Assembly: GCA_037189645.1 (NCBI GenBank)
Contig: JBBCIY010000004.1
Location: 310,001 to 374,000, forward strand
Source: Taishania sp037189645
Lineage (GTDB): Bacteria > Bacteroidota > Bacteroidia > Flavobacteriales_D > Crocinitomicaceae
Length of the DNA: 64,000 nt
Direction of reading: 5' to 3'
Shown: positions 51,057 to 59,551 of the stretch, piece after piece
How the letters are laid out: each line of letters opens with the position of its first letter
How positions within the stretch are numbered: position 1 is the first letter of the stretch
Program-made: the position numbers and the translations under genes
Notes under the pieces: model-generated
Told to the model about the DNA's origin: nothing
Database searches by the model: none
The model's input: the letters and a program-made list of their open reading frames with translations, nothing else

Positions 51057-51086
51057 CAAAACTAAACAAAAATCTAAAAAAACCAA
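51057..51086 (-). promoter_or_regulatory. Promoter of the APC permease
   Basis: Minus-strand TTG (51086-51084), 19-nt spacer, TAGTTTTG (51064-51057). Both elements and spacing match the Bacteroidota consensus, the best promoter in the window. The leader is about 43 nt. Confidence 0.75.
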
Positions 51087-51215
51087 GTTTGTTAATATTG
51101 AGAGGTACTTATTTTAAATGGAATTTTAACTTCAATCGTCTGAATTTTAACGGATTATTTTTATTTTGAGGGAGTTGTAATTGTTAAATAAAATGTGGAT
51201 ATCAACAAAGTTTTT

Positions 51216-51223
51216 TACTTTTG
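51216..51223 (+). promoter_or_regulatory. -7 box of the PKD-domain cargo gene
   Basis: TACTTTTG, perfect, 15 nt before ATG 51239 (21 nt before ATG 51245). No -33 TTG at the right distance. Confidence 0.45.
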
Positions 51224-51238
51224 CCCCAATAAATTAAT

Positions 51239-53413
51239 ATGTTTATGAAAAAAATAGTTACGCTGGTAATGACACTTTCTGTAAGTGTTGCTTTGAATGC
51301 GCAAACCCAGATTGGAAATTCTGGATTTGAGAACTGGGAATCAGTATCCGGAGGCTCCGAGCCTGTCAACTGGAATGGATTCTTAACTGCCGGAGGAGAC
51401 TGGGCCTGGGCTTCAGAATCGCAAATGCAGGAGTCATCAGATGTCCGTCCTGGTTCTGCCGGAACCAAAAGCTCCAGGATATTTTCACGGTCTGCATTTG
51501 GGATTATCGCTAATGGAAACATGACATTGGGGAAAATCAACATGGGATCTACAAGCCCGACAAATGCGAATAACTACAACAGGACAATTACCAATGACGC
51601 AAATCACTCTGAGGTAATGACAGAACGTCCTGACTCCATCGTGTTTTGGGTGAAATTTACTCCGAACGGACACAATCAAAATGCGAGAATGAAGGCGACG
51701 ATCCATGATAATAATGGATACAGAGACCCGGAAGATGCTGCATCCCAGGCTTATGTTGTGGGTACTGCACAGGTCAACTTTCCTTCAACAAGCGGGCAAT
51801 GGGTAAGAAAATCAATTCCCTTCAATTATAGCGGACCGGCTACTAACCCGGCATTTATACTGGTGACATTCACAACCAATGAGACACCCGGAGGAGGTGC
51901 TTCAGGTGACCAGTTATGGATTGATGATATAGAATTGGTCTATGTTCCGAAACCATCGTTTACAGCTTCTGCTGCTTCGGTATGTGAGGGAGGAACCGTT
52001 AGCTTTACGAATACGTCTGAACATTATCCGACTTCTTATTCCTGGTCTTTCCCGGGAGGTACGCCTGCTACTTCTACAGCAGCAAATCCAACTGTTACAT
52101 ATAATACATCAGGTAATTACGATGTGGTTTTAACGGCGACAAACCAGTGGGGGAGCAAGACGATTACAATGACCAACCAGGTTACTGTCAACCAGGCACC
52201 AGATGCATCGTTTGTATATGCACAGGCCAATTACTGTTCGAATGTAACGAACCCTGTTCCGACTACATCAAATCCAGGGACATTTACAGCAACTCCTGCA
52301 GGATTGGTATTTGCCAATGCTTCGACCGGAGAGATCAACCTTGAGGCAAGTGCCGCGGGAACTTACACAATTACACACACTACACTGGGTGGATGCCCGG
52401 CAACGGCGACAGGAACCGTAACGATTTTTGAAGGAGCAGATGCGAGCTTCAGTTACCCTACGAATACAATCTGTATCCTGAGCGGGAACCCTGTTCCGGC
52501 TGTTACTGAAACTCCGGGAACATTCAGCGCCGATCCGGCAGGAGTGGTGTTTGTAGATGCCGCTACGGGAGAAATCGATGTAACTTTGAGTACACCGGGA
52601 ACATACAATATTTCTTATGTAAGAGGTGGCGGGTGCCCGGATACTGTAACGGTGAGCATTACATTGACAGATAGCCCGGACGCTGAATTCAGCTACTCAA
52701 GCAGCGCGTTCTGTGTGAATGCTGCCGATCCGTCACCGGTTTTCGTGGCTGGAGCGAATGCAGGTACTTTTTCATCGACAGCAGGATTGGTGATCAATGC
52801 AAATACAGGAGTGATCGATGTATCTGAAAGTACACCTGGCAGCTATACTGTAACAAACGACATCGCTGCTGTGGGATCATGTCCTTCCGCTATGCATACG
52901 ACAACCGTTGATATCAACGGACTTCCGTCTGTGGCATTGGCATTGCCTGTCGACACAGTATGTACAGGATCATCATCGTTCCTGTTGACGGGAGGTACTC
53001 CGGCAGGAGGATCCTATACAGGAACAGGAGTACTGTCCGGTATTTTTAACCCTGCGGCGTTATCGCAAGGTTCGGTAGCTGTGATTACCTATACCTATAC
53101 GGATCCGGCTACTTCCTGCTCCAACACTGCTACAGATGTTATTTTTGTTGACGGATGTCTGAGTATCGGAGATTTTGAAATGAATGAAGCGATCACCGTT
53201 TATCCAAATCCGACAACGGGAATGCTGACCATCACGAATGTTAAGGAAGCAATCCAGTATACAATTGTTTCTGTTGCCGGAAAGGTTGTTGACCGTGGTG
53301 AAATATCGGCTCATTCCAATACGATTGATATTACATCTGTTCAGAACGGAGTATACCTGCTGCAGATTCAGCAAGGACAAAATATGCAAACTGTTCGCGT
53401 TGTAAAACAATAA
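51239..53413 (+). CDS. T9SS-secreted PKD-domain protein
   Basis: 724 aa; start at ATG 51239 or, more likely, ATG 51245 (MKKIVTLVM), signal peptide ending ALNAQ. An N-terminal glycan-binding-like jelly-roll (about 22-235: NSGFENWESVSGGSEPVNW, LWIDDIELVY), a PKD domain (about 237-320: GGTVSFTNTSEHYPTSYSWS), then three or four Thr/Ser/Gly-rich Ig-like repeats, and a T9SS type A sorting domain (about 650-724) with VYPNPTTGMLTI and an end MQTVRVVKQ. The N-terminal domain resembles those called putative carbohydrate metabolism domains. Likely a surface or secreted binding protein. Confidence 0.85.
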   Translation: MFMKKIVTLVMTLSVSVALNAQTQIGNSGFENWESVSGGSEPVNWNGFLTAGGDWAWASESQMQESSDVRPGSAGTKSSRIFSRSAFGIIANGNMTLGKINMGSTSPTNANNYNRTITNDANHSEVMTERPDSIVFWVKFTPNGHNQNARMKATIHDNNGYRDPEDAASQAYVVGTAQVNFPSTSGQWVRKSIPFNYSGPATNPAFILVTFTTNETPGGGASGDQLWIDDIELVYVPKPSFTASAASVCEGGTVSFTNTSEHYPTSYSWSFPGGTPATSTAANPTVTYNTSGNYDVVLTATNQWGSKTITMTNQVTVNQAPDASFVYAQANYCSNVTNPVPTTSNPGTFTATPAGLVFANASTGEINLEASAAGTYTITHTTLGGCPATATGTVTIFEGADASFSYPTNTICILSGNPVPAVTETPGTFSADPAGVVFVDAATGEIDVTLSTPGTYNISYVRGGGCPDTVTVSITLTDSPDAEFSYSSSAFCVNAADPSPVFVAGANAGTFSSTAGLVINANTGVIDVSESTPGSYTVTNDIAAVGSCPSAMHTTTVDINGLPSVALALPVDTVCTGSSSFLLTGGTPAGGSYTGTGVLSGIFNPAALSQGSVAVITYTYTDPATSCSNTATDVIFVDGCLSIGDFEMNEAITVYPNPTTGMLTITNVKEAIQYTIVSVAGKVVDRGEISAHSNTIDITSVQNGVYLLQIQQGQNMQTVRVVKQ

Positions 53414-53424
53414 GAAATATTTCA

Positions 53425-53432
53425 TACTTTTG
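53425..53432 (+). promoter_or_regulatory. -7 box fused to the following hairpin
   Basis: TACTTTTG, perfect; its final G is one base before the terminator stem at 53434. It would drive the TonB receptor at 53490. Confidence 0.45.
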
Positions 53433-53433
53433 G

Positions 53434-53472
53434 AGTCCCTTATTTTCGTTCACGAGAATAAGGGACTTTTTT
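53434..53472 (+). terminator. Terminator after the PKD-domain gene
   Basis: 15-bp stem (53434-53448 with 53453-53467, one G-T pair), TTCA loop, then T6 to 53472. Start-site prediction from the abutting -7 box falls inside the 5' arm. Confidence 0.88.
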
Positions 53473-53489
53473 GATTAAAAGAAAAACAT

Positions 53490-55907
53490 ATGAAGTACCT
53501 TTTAATATCCGCGTTTGCTGCTTTTTCTTTTTTAGCGTCTTCCCAGACAGCCAAAATTGTTGGAAAAGTTACGGATGAATCCGACCAGGCTCTGTTTGGT
53601 GTGGCTGTTATATACCGCCAGGATGTAACGATCGGAGCATATACCGATGAGAACGGGAACTATCTTTTGGAAGTACCTCCGGGAAGAGCGATCCTGGTAT
53701 TCCGCTATTCGGGGATGAACACCGATACGATCTCTGTGGAAGTGGTGGAAAACGACCTCAAACGGGTAGATTTTAAAATGGAGCCGCTTCATAAGAAAAT
53801 AGAAGGTGTTGAGATCAGGGTGGGGAAGTTTGATCGTCCTATAGAGGAACAGACCGTTTCACTTGAGATCATCCGCCCGGAACTGATTGAAAATAAAAAT
53901 ACCAGGAGCATTGAGTCCGCGTTAGACCAGACACCGGGCTTGAACATCCTGGACGGCGAACCCCAGATTCGCGGGGGAAGCGGGTTTACATTTGGTGTAG
54001 GTTCGAAAGTAGCTGTGATTGTAGACGATATGCCGATGTTATCCGGGGATGCAGGGAGACCTGAATGGGGGTTCATTCCGGTTGAAAATATCCACCAGAT
54101 CGAAGTAATCAAAGGTGCGTCATCCGTTTTGTCGGGAAGTTCCGCATTATCAGGAGCGATCCACATACGTACCGCGTACCCGAAATCTGAGCCGTTGACA
54201 AAAGTGAACCTGTACAGCGGGTTTTATTCTGAGCCGAGCATAGAGGGAGCAACCTGGTGGAGAGGTACGCCTGTCATTGCCGGTGCGAATGTCCTTCATT
54301 CCAGGATTGCCGGGAACTGGGATATTGTTGTAGGGGCGAATGTGAATTATGACCATGGATACATGGGACCTCCTATCCAGGATTCACTGGTTGAACTCTT
54401 TTATCCCGATACTATTTCCAATTTTACGAACAAGCAGATGGCTTCGAAAAGAGCGCGTGTTAATTTTAACCTGCGTCACAGAAGTAAAAAGTTAAGAGGG
54501 TTGAATTATGGAGTGAACGGGAATTTTATGGTTTCTGAATCTCCTCTTGTTTTCGCCTGGTTAAATGACAGTACCGGCCTGTACCAGGGATACCCGGGAG
54601 CCGTATTCCTGCAGAATCAGTTTATCTTTAATGTTGACCCATTCATCAATTTCATTACCTCAACAGAAGGGAAACATCATCTGAGGACACGGATCTTGCA
54701 TGCGGATAATGATATGACCGCCAACCAATCGAACAGGGCCACCACGTTCTATGCAGACTATATGTTCCAGAAAACGATTGAGAGCCTGAGAGGAGTGGAT
54801 TTCATTGCAGGATTTACCGGTAAGCACACCGACTCCTATGCGAACATGTATGTGGGTTCAGGTTCTCCGAACAATAAGCTGTTTAATTTCTCTGCCTATA
54901 CACAGCTGGAGAAGAAAGTAATGAACGTTCTGAATGTGTCATTGGGAGGGCGCCTGGAATATTTCCAGCTGAATGATTCGATCACTGCGTTAAAGCCGAT
55001 CTTCCGTGCGGGTGCAAGCTTAAAAGTATTCCAGGAAACGTACTTCCGTGCTTCTTATGGACAGGGGTACAGGTTTCCGACGATCACAGAACGGTTTATC
55101 CGTACAGGAGTCGGGAATTTCGGAGTGTTCGCCAACCCGGATCTGAAGCCGGAAAGCAGCTGGAATGCAGAATTTGGGATCAAGCAAGGTCTCAAGATGG
55201 GAAGTATCTACGGTTACCTGGACATTGCCGGGTTCTGGCAGGAATATAAAAATACGATCGAATATTTGTTCGGATTTTGGGGAACTTCCTTCACGTCAAT
55301 GTCTGACGCGTTCGGATTTAAGTTCCTGAACACAGGAAAATCCCGTGTCCTGGGAATTGATGTTTCATTCGCAGGAAAAGCACAGCTCGGGAAAAAAGCG
55401 GATATGACCTTCCTGATGGGTTACAACTATATTTTGCCGCAGACACTTTCACCGGATTATGTATATGCAGTTGATTCCCTGCTGACCAATAAAGAATACA
55501 GCTACAATTCTACATCGCTGAATCCTTCGGACAGGATCCTGAAATACCGTTTCTTACATAATGTTAAGGCGGACATTGAAGTGACTTTATTCAAAAAGCT
55601 GGGAATTGGAGGAAGTGCAAAGTATTTCAGCAAGATAGAGAATATGGATGGAGTGATCGAAGAGTTTGAAAATGCTACAAGCGGTCCTTTCGTCCAGTCG
55701 ATCAGGTACATGGACTATTTCAAAGAGCATCAGCACGGAATATGGATCTTTGACGCCCGTATTTCATATAACATCAATGAAAAGCACAAGCTGGCAGTAA
55801 TCAGCGCAAACCTTCTCAACAAGTCATATTCGTTGAGACCTTTGAAAATTGAACAGCCAAGAACAATAATGCTTCAGTATACATTCAAGCTGGATAAGAA
55901 CAGTTAG
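53490..55907 (+). CDS. TonB-dependent receptor (second)
   Basis: 805-aa outer-membrane transporter. Signal peptide ending FLASSQ; carboxypeptidase-regulatory-like domain (about 20-105, KVTDESDQALFGVAVIYRQD); plug domain (about 130-240: IESALDQTPGLNILDGEPQI, then RGGSGFTFGVGSKVAVIVDD, IEVIKGASSVLSGSSALSGAI); barrel to the C-terminal TIMLQYTFKLDKNS. The plug pattern resembles receptors for siderophores or cobalamin, but the ligand is unknown. No SusD or TonB/ExbB genes are nearby. Confidence 0.9.
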   Translation: MKYLLISAFAAFSFLASSQTAKIVGKVTDESDQALFGVAVIYRQDVTIGAYTDENGNYLLEVPPGRAILVFRYSGMNTDTISVEVVENDLKRVDFKMEPLHKKIEGVEIRVGKFDRPIEEQTVSLEIIRPELIENKNTRSIESALDQTPGLNILDGEPQIRGGSGFTFGVGSKVAVIVDDMPMLSGDAGRPEWGFIPVENIHQIEVIKGASSVLSGSSALSGAIHIRTAYPKSEPLTKVNLYSGFYSEPSIEGATWWRGTPVIAGANVLHSRIAGNWDIVVGANVNYDHGYMGPPIQDSLVELFYPDTISNFTNKQMASKRARVNFNLRHRSKKLRGLNYGVNGNFMVSESPLVFAWLNDSTGLYQGYPGAVFLQNQFIFNVDPFINFITSTEGKHHLRTRILHADNDMTANQSNRATTFYADYMFQKTIESLRGVDFIAGFTGKHTDSYANMYVGSGSPNNKLFNFSAYTQLEKKVMNVLNVSLGGRLEYFQLNDSITALKPIFRAGASLKVFQETYFRASYGQGYRFPTITERFIRTGVGNFGVFANPDLKPESSWNAEFGIKQGLKMGSIYGYLDIAGFWQEYKNTIEYLFGFWGTSFTSMSDAFGFKFLNTGKSRVLGIDVSFAGKAQLGKKADMTFLMGYNYILPQTLSPDYVYAVDSLLTNKEYSYNSTSLNPSDRILKYRFLHNVKADIEVTLFKKLGIGGSAKYFSKIENMDGVIEEFENATSGPFVQSIRYMDYFKEHQHGIWIFDARISYNINEKHKLAVISANLLNKSYSLRPLKIEQPRTIMLQYTFKLDKNS

Positions 55908-55913
55908 TTGCAA

Positions 55914-55921
55914 TAATTTTG
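55914..55921 (+). promoter_or_regulatory. -7 box of the BASS transporter
   Basis: TAATTTTG, perfect; predicted start site near 55927, just before the hairpin at 55931-55964. Confidence 0.45.
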
Positions 55922-55930
55922 TTGTAGAGA

Positions 55931-55964
55931 ATTGTTCCTTTCCGGGACTTAAGGAAAGAACAAT
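55931..55964 (+). promoter_or_regulatory. Leader hairpin abutting the transporter start codon
   Basis: 12-bp stem with one bulged C: ATTGTTCCTTTCC (55931-55943) pairs with GGAAAGAACAAT (55953-55964) around a 9-nt loop. The start ATG is the next base (55965) and the purine-rich GGAAAG, the only Shine-Dalgarno-like element, is in the stem. It could repress translation until opened. Confidence 0.5.
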
Positions 55965-56861
55965 ATGATTGACATCGACTTTTTAATCGCATTGGTGCTT
56001 ATTCTGATTATGTTCGGAATAGGTGTTTCCCTTACCTTAAGCGAAGTGAAGGAAGTCTTTTCCCGGCCAAAAGCGTTGCTGGTGTCGCTTACTTCTCAAA
56101 TGATACTGCTACCGTTGATCGCCTTCGGAATCTGCTTCCTGTTTGATATTCCTCTGTACATTAAATTAGGATTAATCATTTTGGCAGCCAGTCCCGGAGG
56201 AACGACTTCGGGATTTATTACTTTTCTTTTTAAGGGAAATACAGCCCTTTCCATTGTTTTAACAACGGTCAATTCATTGCTTACACTCATTTCGATTCCT
56301 TTGATTGTCAATGTTGCCTTGTTGCATTTTTATGGCGAGTCGGATGAGTTCTCTCTGCCCGTCTTTGAAACGATGAAGGAGATCTTCATTCTGACGGCGA
56401 TTCCGGCTTTTACGGGGATAATGGTGCGGAGGTGGAAAGAACGTGTTGCTGTCGTTATCGCGAAGTACACCAAACCTGTCTCTACCATTCTTTTAGGGAT
56501 TGTTTTTACCTTAAAGTTTTTTGGAAGCCAGGGAGAGAGCGGCATCACCAAAGCGGAGATCCTGGAAATATTTCCGTATGCATTGCTGCTGAACGCTTTG
56601 TGCTTTTTAACCGGTTATGTGATCGCCAGGTCATTTAAACTTGGCCACAAGAACCAGATCACGGTTTCCGTGGAATCTGCCGTGCATAATACCACAATCG
56701 CTTTCCTGGTTTCCGGAACCTTGCTGGAACGCCCTGAGTTCGGAAAAGTGTCACTGGTGTATGCGATGTTCTCCTTCTGGACGGCCCTGCTGTTTTGTTT
56801 TGTGCTTATAAAGACACATCAACAAAAAACCGGTGAGAATACTCCCACCGGCCATTTGTGA
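55965..56861 (+). CDS. Bile acid:sodium symporter (BASS) family transporter
   Basis: 298 aa with about ten hydrophobic helices. The BASS signatures are present: the PGG region AASPGGTTSGFITFLFKGN (about res. 72-90) and, after the pseudo-twofold repeat, the second crossover segment ESAVHNTTIAFLV (about 245-257). Bacterial BASS members import bile acids, pantoate, pyruvate or other organic anions with sodium. The substrate is unknown. The 3' end overlaps the leftward terminator of the rpsU operon. Confidence 0.87.
   Translation: MIDIDFLIALVLILIMFGIGVSLTLSEVKEVFSRPKALLVSLTSQMILLPLIAFGICFLFDIPLYIKLGLIILAASPGGTTSGFITFLFKGNTALSIVLTTVNSLLTLISIPLIVNVALLHFYGESDEFSLPVFETMKEIFILTAIPAFTGIMVRRWKERVAVVIAKYTKPVSTILLGIVFTLKFFGSQGESGITKAEILEIFPYALLLNALCFLTGYVIARSFKLGHKNQITVSVESAVHNTTIAFLVSGTLLERPEFGKVSLVYAMFSFWTALLFCFVLIKTHQQKTGENTPTGHL
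56824..56851 (-). terminator. Leftward terminator of the rpsU-xerC-hpf operon
   Basis: CCGGTG (56830-56835) / CACCGG (56846-56851), 10-nt loop; on the minus strand a T6 run follows (56829-56824). It lies inside the last codons of the convergent BASS gene. Confidence 0.7.
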
Positions 56862-56879
56862 TTGAATCAGGTCTATTTT

Positions 56880-57176
56880 CTAATCTGCTAATTTACCTTT
56901 GTACCTTTTCACTTGCCTGCGCAATGCTTCTACTGCTAAATCAGTTGCTTCTTCAAAGCTCTTGCATTGTTTTTTAGCGAATAATTCTCTGCCGGGCAAT
57001 AAAATCTTGATCTCTGCCAGTTTATTTTCCTTTTCCTGGTCTTTATCTACCCGCAGGAACACTTCTCCTGCTATTATATTGTCAAAAAACAGTTGTAGCT
57101 TGTTTACTTTATCATTCACAAATGTTATCAACTTGTGATCCGCTGTGAAATTTACTGAATTAACTTTAATGTCCAT
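56880..57176 (-). CDS. hpf: Ribosome hibernation-promoting factor (short HPF/RaiA)
   Basis: 98-aa short-form HPF that binds the decoding region of the 30S subunit in starved cells. It has the beta-alpha-beta-beta-beta-alpha pattern: IKVNSVNFTADHKLITFVND, the acidic DKDQEKENKLAEIKILLPG and the basic final helix FEEATDLAVEALRRQVKRYK. It follows xerC by 2 nt and so shares the operon led by ribosomal protein bS21. Confidence 0.93.
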   Translation of the reverse strand: MDIKVNSVNFTADHKLITFVNDKVNKLQLFFDNIIAGEVFLRVDKDQEKENKLAEIKILLPGRELFAKKQCKSFEEATDLAVEALRRQVKRYKGKLAD

Positions 57177-57178
57177 GG

Positions 57179-58057
57179 CTAATCTGTTTTACGCCCACGA
57201 GGGTGGGCAAGTGAATAAATATTATTTAACTGTGCAAAAGAATTGTGTGTGTATACCTGCGTTGCAGCCAGATTTGCGTGTCCTAACAAGGACTTGATGG
57301 TTTCTATCCCGGCCCCGTTATTCAGCATGTGAGTTGCAAATGTATGGCGAAGAACGTGTGGACTACACTTTTGTAATTCCGTTGCCAAAGCAAGATAAGC
57401 ATTTATTTTACGATAAACAAACTTTGGATATAATTTATTGCCTTTATCTGTTAAAATAAGTGAATTGCTCTGAAAGCCCTTTTCTGCGCATTCTTTCCGG
57501 TAGATTTCAATCTGCTGCCTCAGGCCTTCGGAGATAGGAATAATGCGCTCTTTGTCCCGCTTTCCCCTGACTTTTATTTTGTTGTCATATACACTCATGG
57601 TAGTAAGTTCGATCAACTCATTCAGCCGGATTCCTGTCTGGTAAAACAATTCAATCATTAATGCATCTCTCAGGCTAAGGGAATCTGCCAGCTGGTCGTT
57701 TTCCAGCTCGGATTCTTTTGCGAATTGCGGGAGCCGCTTTTCGATTTTTGGGCCGTTCAGCCCGGTTACCGGATTCTTTTCGACGATCCCGATCTTTTTC
57801 AGGAAACGGAAATAGCTCCGTAAGGTTGACAGCTTGCGGTTGACACTTTTGTGAGTGTAGCCTTCTTTCACCAGTGCTACCATCCATCCGCGGATTACTT
57901 TTGCCGTGATCTCATCCAGTTCGTTTTTATTTTGTACGCCGACGTATTCAAAGAACTGGATCAGGTCGTTGCGGTATGCAATGACCGTGTGGCCGGAGTA
58001 TCTTTTCTCCGATTGGATATACGTTTCAAATTCTATGGGAAACAAAAAAGGAGCCAT
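57179..58057 (-). CDS. xerC: XerC/XerD-type tyrosine recombinase
   Basis: 292-aa site-specific recombinase; chromosome dimer resolution is the usual role. N-terminal SAM-like DNA-binding domain (about 5-90) and a catalytic domain with Arg144 (TGIRLNEL), Lys166 or Lys169 in the RGKRDKER hairpin, His234 and Arg237 (HVLRHTFATH), His260 (LLGHANLAATQ) and the nucleophile Tyr269 (VYTH). All catalytic residues are intact. The ATG lies inside the loop of the rpsU terminator, and hpf follows by 2 nt. Confidence 0.93.
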   Translation of the reverse strand: MAPFLFPIEFETYIQSEKRYSGHTVIAYRNDLIQFFEYVGVQNKNELDEITAKVIRGWMVALVKEGYTHKSVNRKLSTLRSYFRFLKKIGIVEKNPVTGLNGPKIEKRLPQFAKESELENDQLADSLSLRDALMIELFYQTGIRLNELIELTTMSVYDNKIKVRGKRDKERIIPISEGLRQQIEIYRKECAEKGFQSNSLILTDKGNKLYPKFVYRKINAYLALATELQKCSPHVLRHTFATHMLNNGAGIETIKSLLGHANLAATQVYTHNSFAQLNNIYSLAHPRGRKTD

Positions 58058-58071
58058 ACCTGACTCCTTTT
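58044..58071 (-). terminator. rpsU terminator enclosing the xerC start codon
   Basis: 8-bp stem: minus-strand AAAAGGAG (58071-58064) and CTCCTTTT (58053-58046), T run to 58044. The xerC ATG (58057-58055) lies in the loop. Partial termination here would set the rpsU to xerC-hpf ratio. Confidence 0.65.
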
Positions 58072-58100
58072 ACGTATATTTTTATAAAAAGTTATACTTT

Positions 58101-58292
58101 CTATGCTTCAATCGATTGCATTTTTTGCTTGTAGACAGCTTTGATCTTTGACTGGCGCTGCAATACAGAAGGCTTGATAAACTCCTTACGGTTACGTAAT
58201 TCTTTTACAACATTCGTTTTATCGTACTTCTTCTTGTACTTCTTAAGCGCTCTTTCGATGCTTTCGCCTTCTTTTACAGGTATAATCAACAT
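58101..58292 (-). CDS. rpsU: 30S ribosomal protein bS21
   Basis: 63 aa, with the Bacteroidota start MLIIPVKEGESIERALKKYK and the conserved FIKPSVLQRQSKIKAVY. In Flavobacteriia bS21 helps occlude the anti-Shine-Dalgarno end of 16S rRNA, and its mRNA is reported to be self-regulated through a strong Shine-Dalgarno. Here the 12 nt before the ATG are A/T-rich without one; a GGAG occurs about 30 nt upstream. A full promoter precedes it. Confidence 0.96.
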   Translation of the reverse strand: MLIIPVKEGESIERALKKYKKKYDKTNVVKELRNRKEFIKPSVLQRQSKIKAVYKQKMQSIEA

Positions 58293-58336
58293 ATCTTTTT
58301 AAATTTTATTTTTATCTACTTCTCCAAAACGGACGA

Positions 58337-58365
58337 CAAAGATATACTTTTTTTTCAACAACCAA
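58337..58365 (-). promoter_or_regulatory. Promoter of rpsU-xerC-hpf
   Basis: Minus-strand TTG (58365-58363), 18-nt spacer, TATCTTTG (58344-58337). Good match; the leader is about 38 nt. Confidence 0.65.
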
Positions 58366-58369
58366 GCGT

Positions 58370-59509
58370 TTATTTCAAAATTTCTCTGGAAATTACCAAT
58401 TTTTGAATTTCGGAAGTTCCTTCACCAATTGTCATCAGCTTCGCGTCACGCAAAAATTTCTCGGCAGGGTACTCTTTTGTATACCCGTATCCTCCCATGA
58501 TCTGAACTGCCTCGTTACCACATTTTACAGCTACTTCGGATGCGTAATACTTCGCGTAAGCTCCTTGTCTTGTTAACGGAAGTTTGTTATTCTTCAGGTA
58601 AGCCGCCTGGAATGTCAGTAATTCAGCCGCTTCTACTTCTGTTGCCATGTCTGCCAGCTTGAATCCGACAGCCTGGAATTGCGCGATCGGTTTTCCGAAT
58701 TGCTCGCGCTCTTTGGCATATTTAACAGACGCTTCGTAAGCTCCACGTGCAACACCGCAGCTCAGAGCAGCGATAGAGATCCGTCCTCCGTCCAGAACCT
58801 GCATTGCCTGGATGAATCCCATTCCTACCTCACCAATAACGTTCTCGTCGGGTACACGGACGTTGTCAAAGATCAGCTCTGCTGTTTCTGAAGCGCGGAC
58901 ACCCAGCTTGTCTTTGATCTTCACTGCTGAAAATCCGGGAGTTCCTTTCTCGATGATAAATGCTGTGATCCCGCGGCTGTCAAGTAATTCACCTGTTCTT
59001 ACCAACACGACAGCAACATCGCCTGAAAGACCGTGCGTGATCCAGTTTTTCGCACCATTGATCACCCACTCGTTCCCTTCTTTCTTCGCTGTTGTTTTCA
59101 TCCGCATGGCATCGGAACCGGTATTCGGTTCGGTCAGTCCCCATGCTCCGATGAACTCACCTGACGCGAGTTTTGGAAGGTACTTACGTTTCTGTTCTTC
59201 TGTTCCATGGTAATAAATGTGGCCGGTACACAAGGAGTTGTGAGCGGCAACGCTCAATCCGAGTCCGCCACACACTTTCCCGATTTCGATCAGTGCTGTT
59301 ACATACTCGTCGTAGGAGAAACCGCTTCCTCCGTACTCTTCCGGAATGTAGATACCAAGCAAGCCCAGCTCACCCAGTTTTTTCATCGTTTCTACCGGGA
59401 AATACTCATCTGCATCCCATTGATTCAGGTAAGGTCTTACCTCTTTTTCCGTAAAATCGCGCACCATTTGCGCAATCATCTTTTGATTCTCGTTTAAACC
59501 AAAGTCCAT
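58370..59509 (-). CDS. Acyl-CoA dehydrogenase
   Basis: 379-aa FAD flavoprotein oxidising acyl-CoA to enoyl-CoA. Motifs: GLTEPNTGSDA (about 130-140), WVINGAKNWITHG, GVRASETAELIFD, YAKEREQFGKPI and QIMGGYGYTKEYPAEKFLRD. The catalytic base Glu is in GEGTSEIQ near the C-terminus (about 364). This is the short/branched-chain type; chain-length preference is not readable. It may feed propionyl-CoA into the MeaB/Mce pathway through branched-chain amino acid degradation, which is only suggestive. Confidence 0.94.
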   Translation of the reverse strand: MDFGLNENQKMIAQMVRDFTEKEVRPYLNQWDADEYFPVETMKKLGELGLLGIYIPEEYGGSGFSYDEYVTALIEIGKVCGGLGLSVAAHNSLCTGHIYYHGTEEQKRKYLPKLASGEFIGAWGLTEPNTGSDAMRMKTTAKKEGNEWVINGAKNWITHGLSGDVAVVLVRTGELLDSRGITAFIIEKGTPGFSAVKIKDKLGVRASETAELIFDNVRVPDENVIGEVGMGFIQAMQVLDGGRISIAALSCGVARGAYEASVKYAKEREQFGKPIAQFQAVGFKLADMATEVEAAELLTFQAAYLKNNKLPLTRQGAYAKYYASEVAVKCGNEAVQIMGGYGYTKEYPAEKFLRDAKLMTIGEGTSEIQKLVISREILK

Positions 59510-59551
59510 TGTTCTGTCAGTTTTGGGGTACTTAACTGTGTTTATTCTCTA

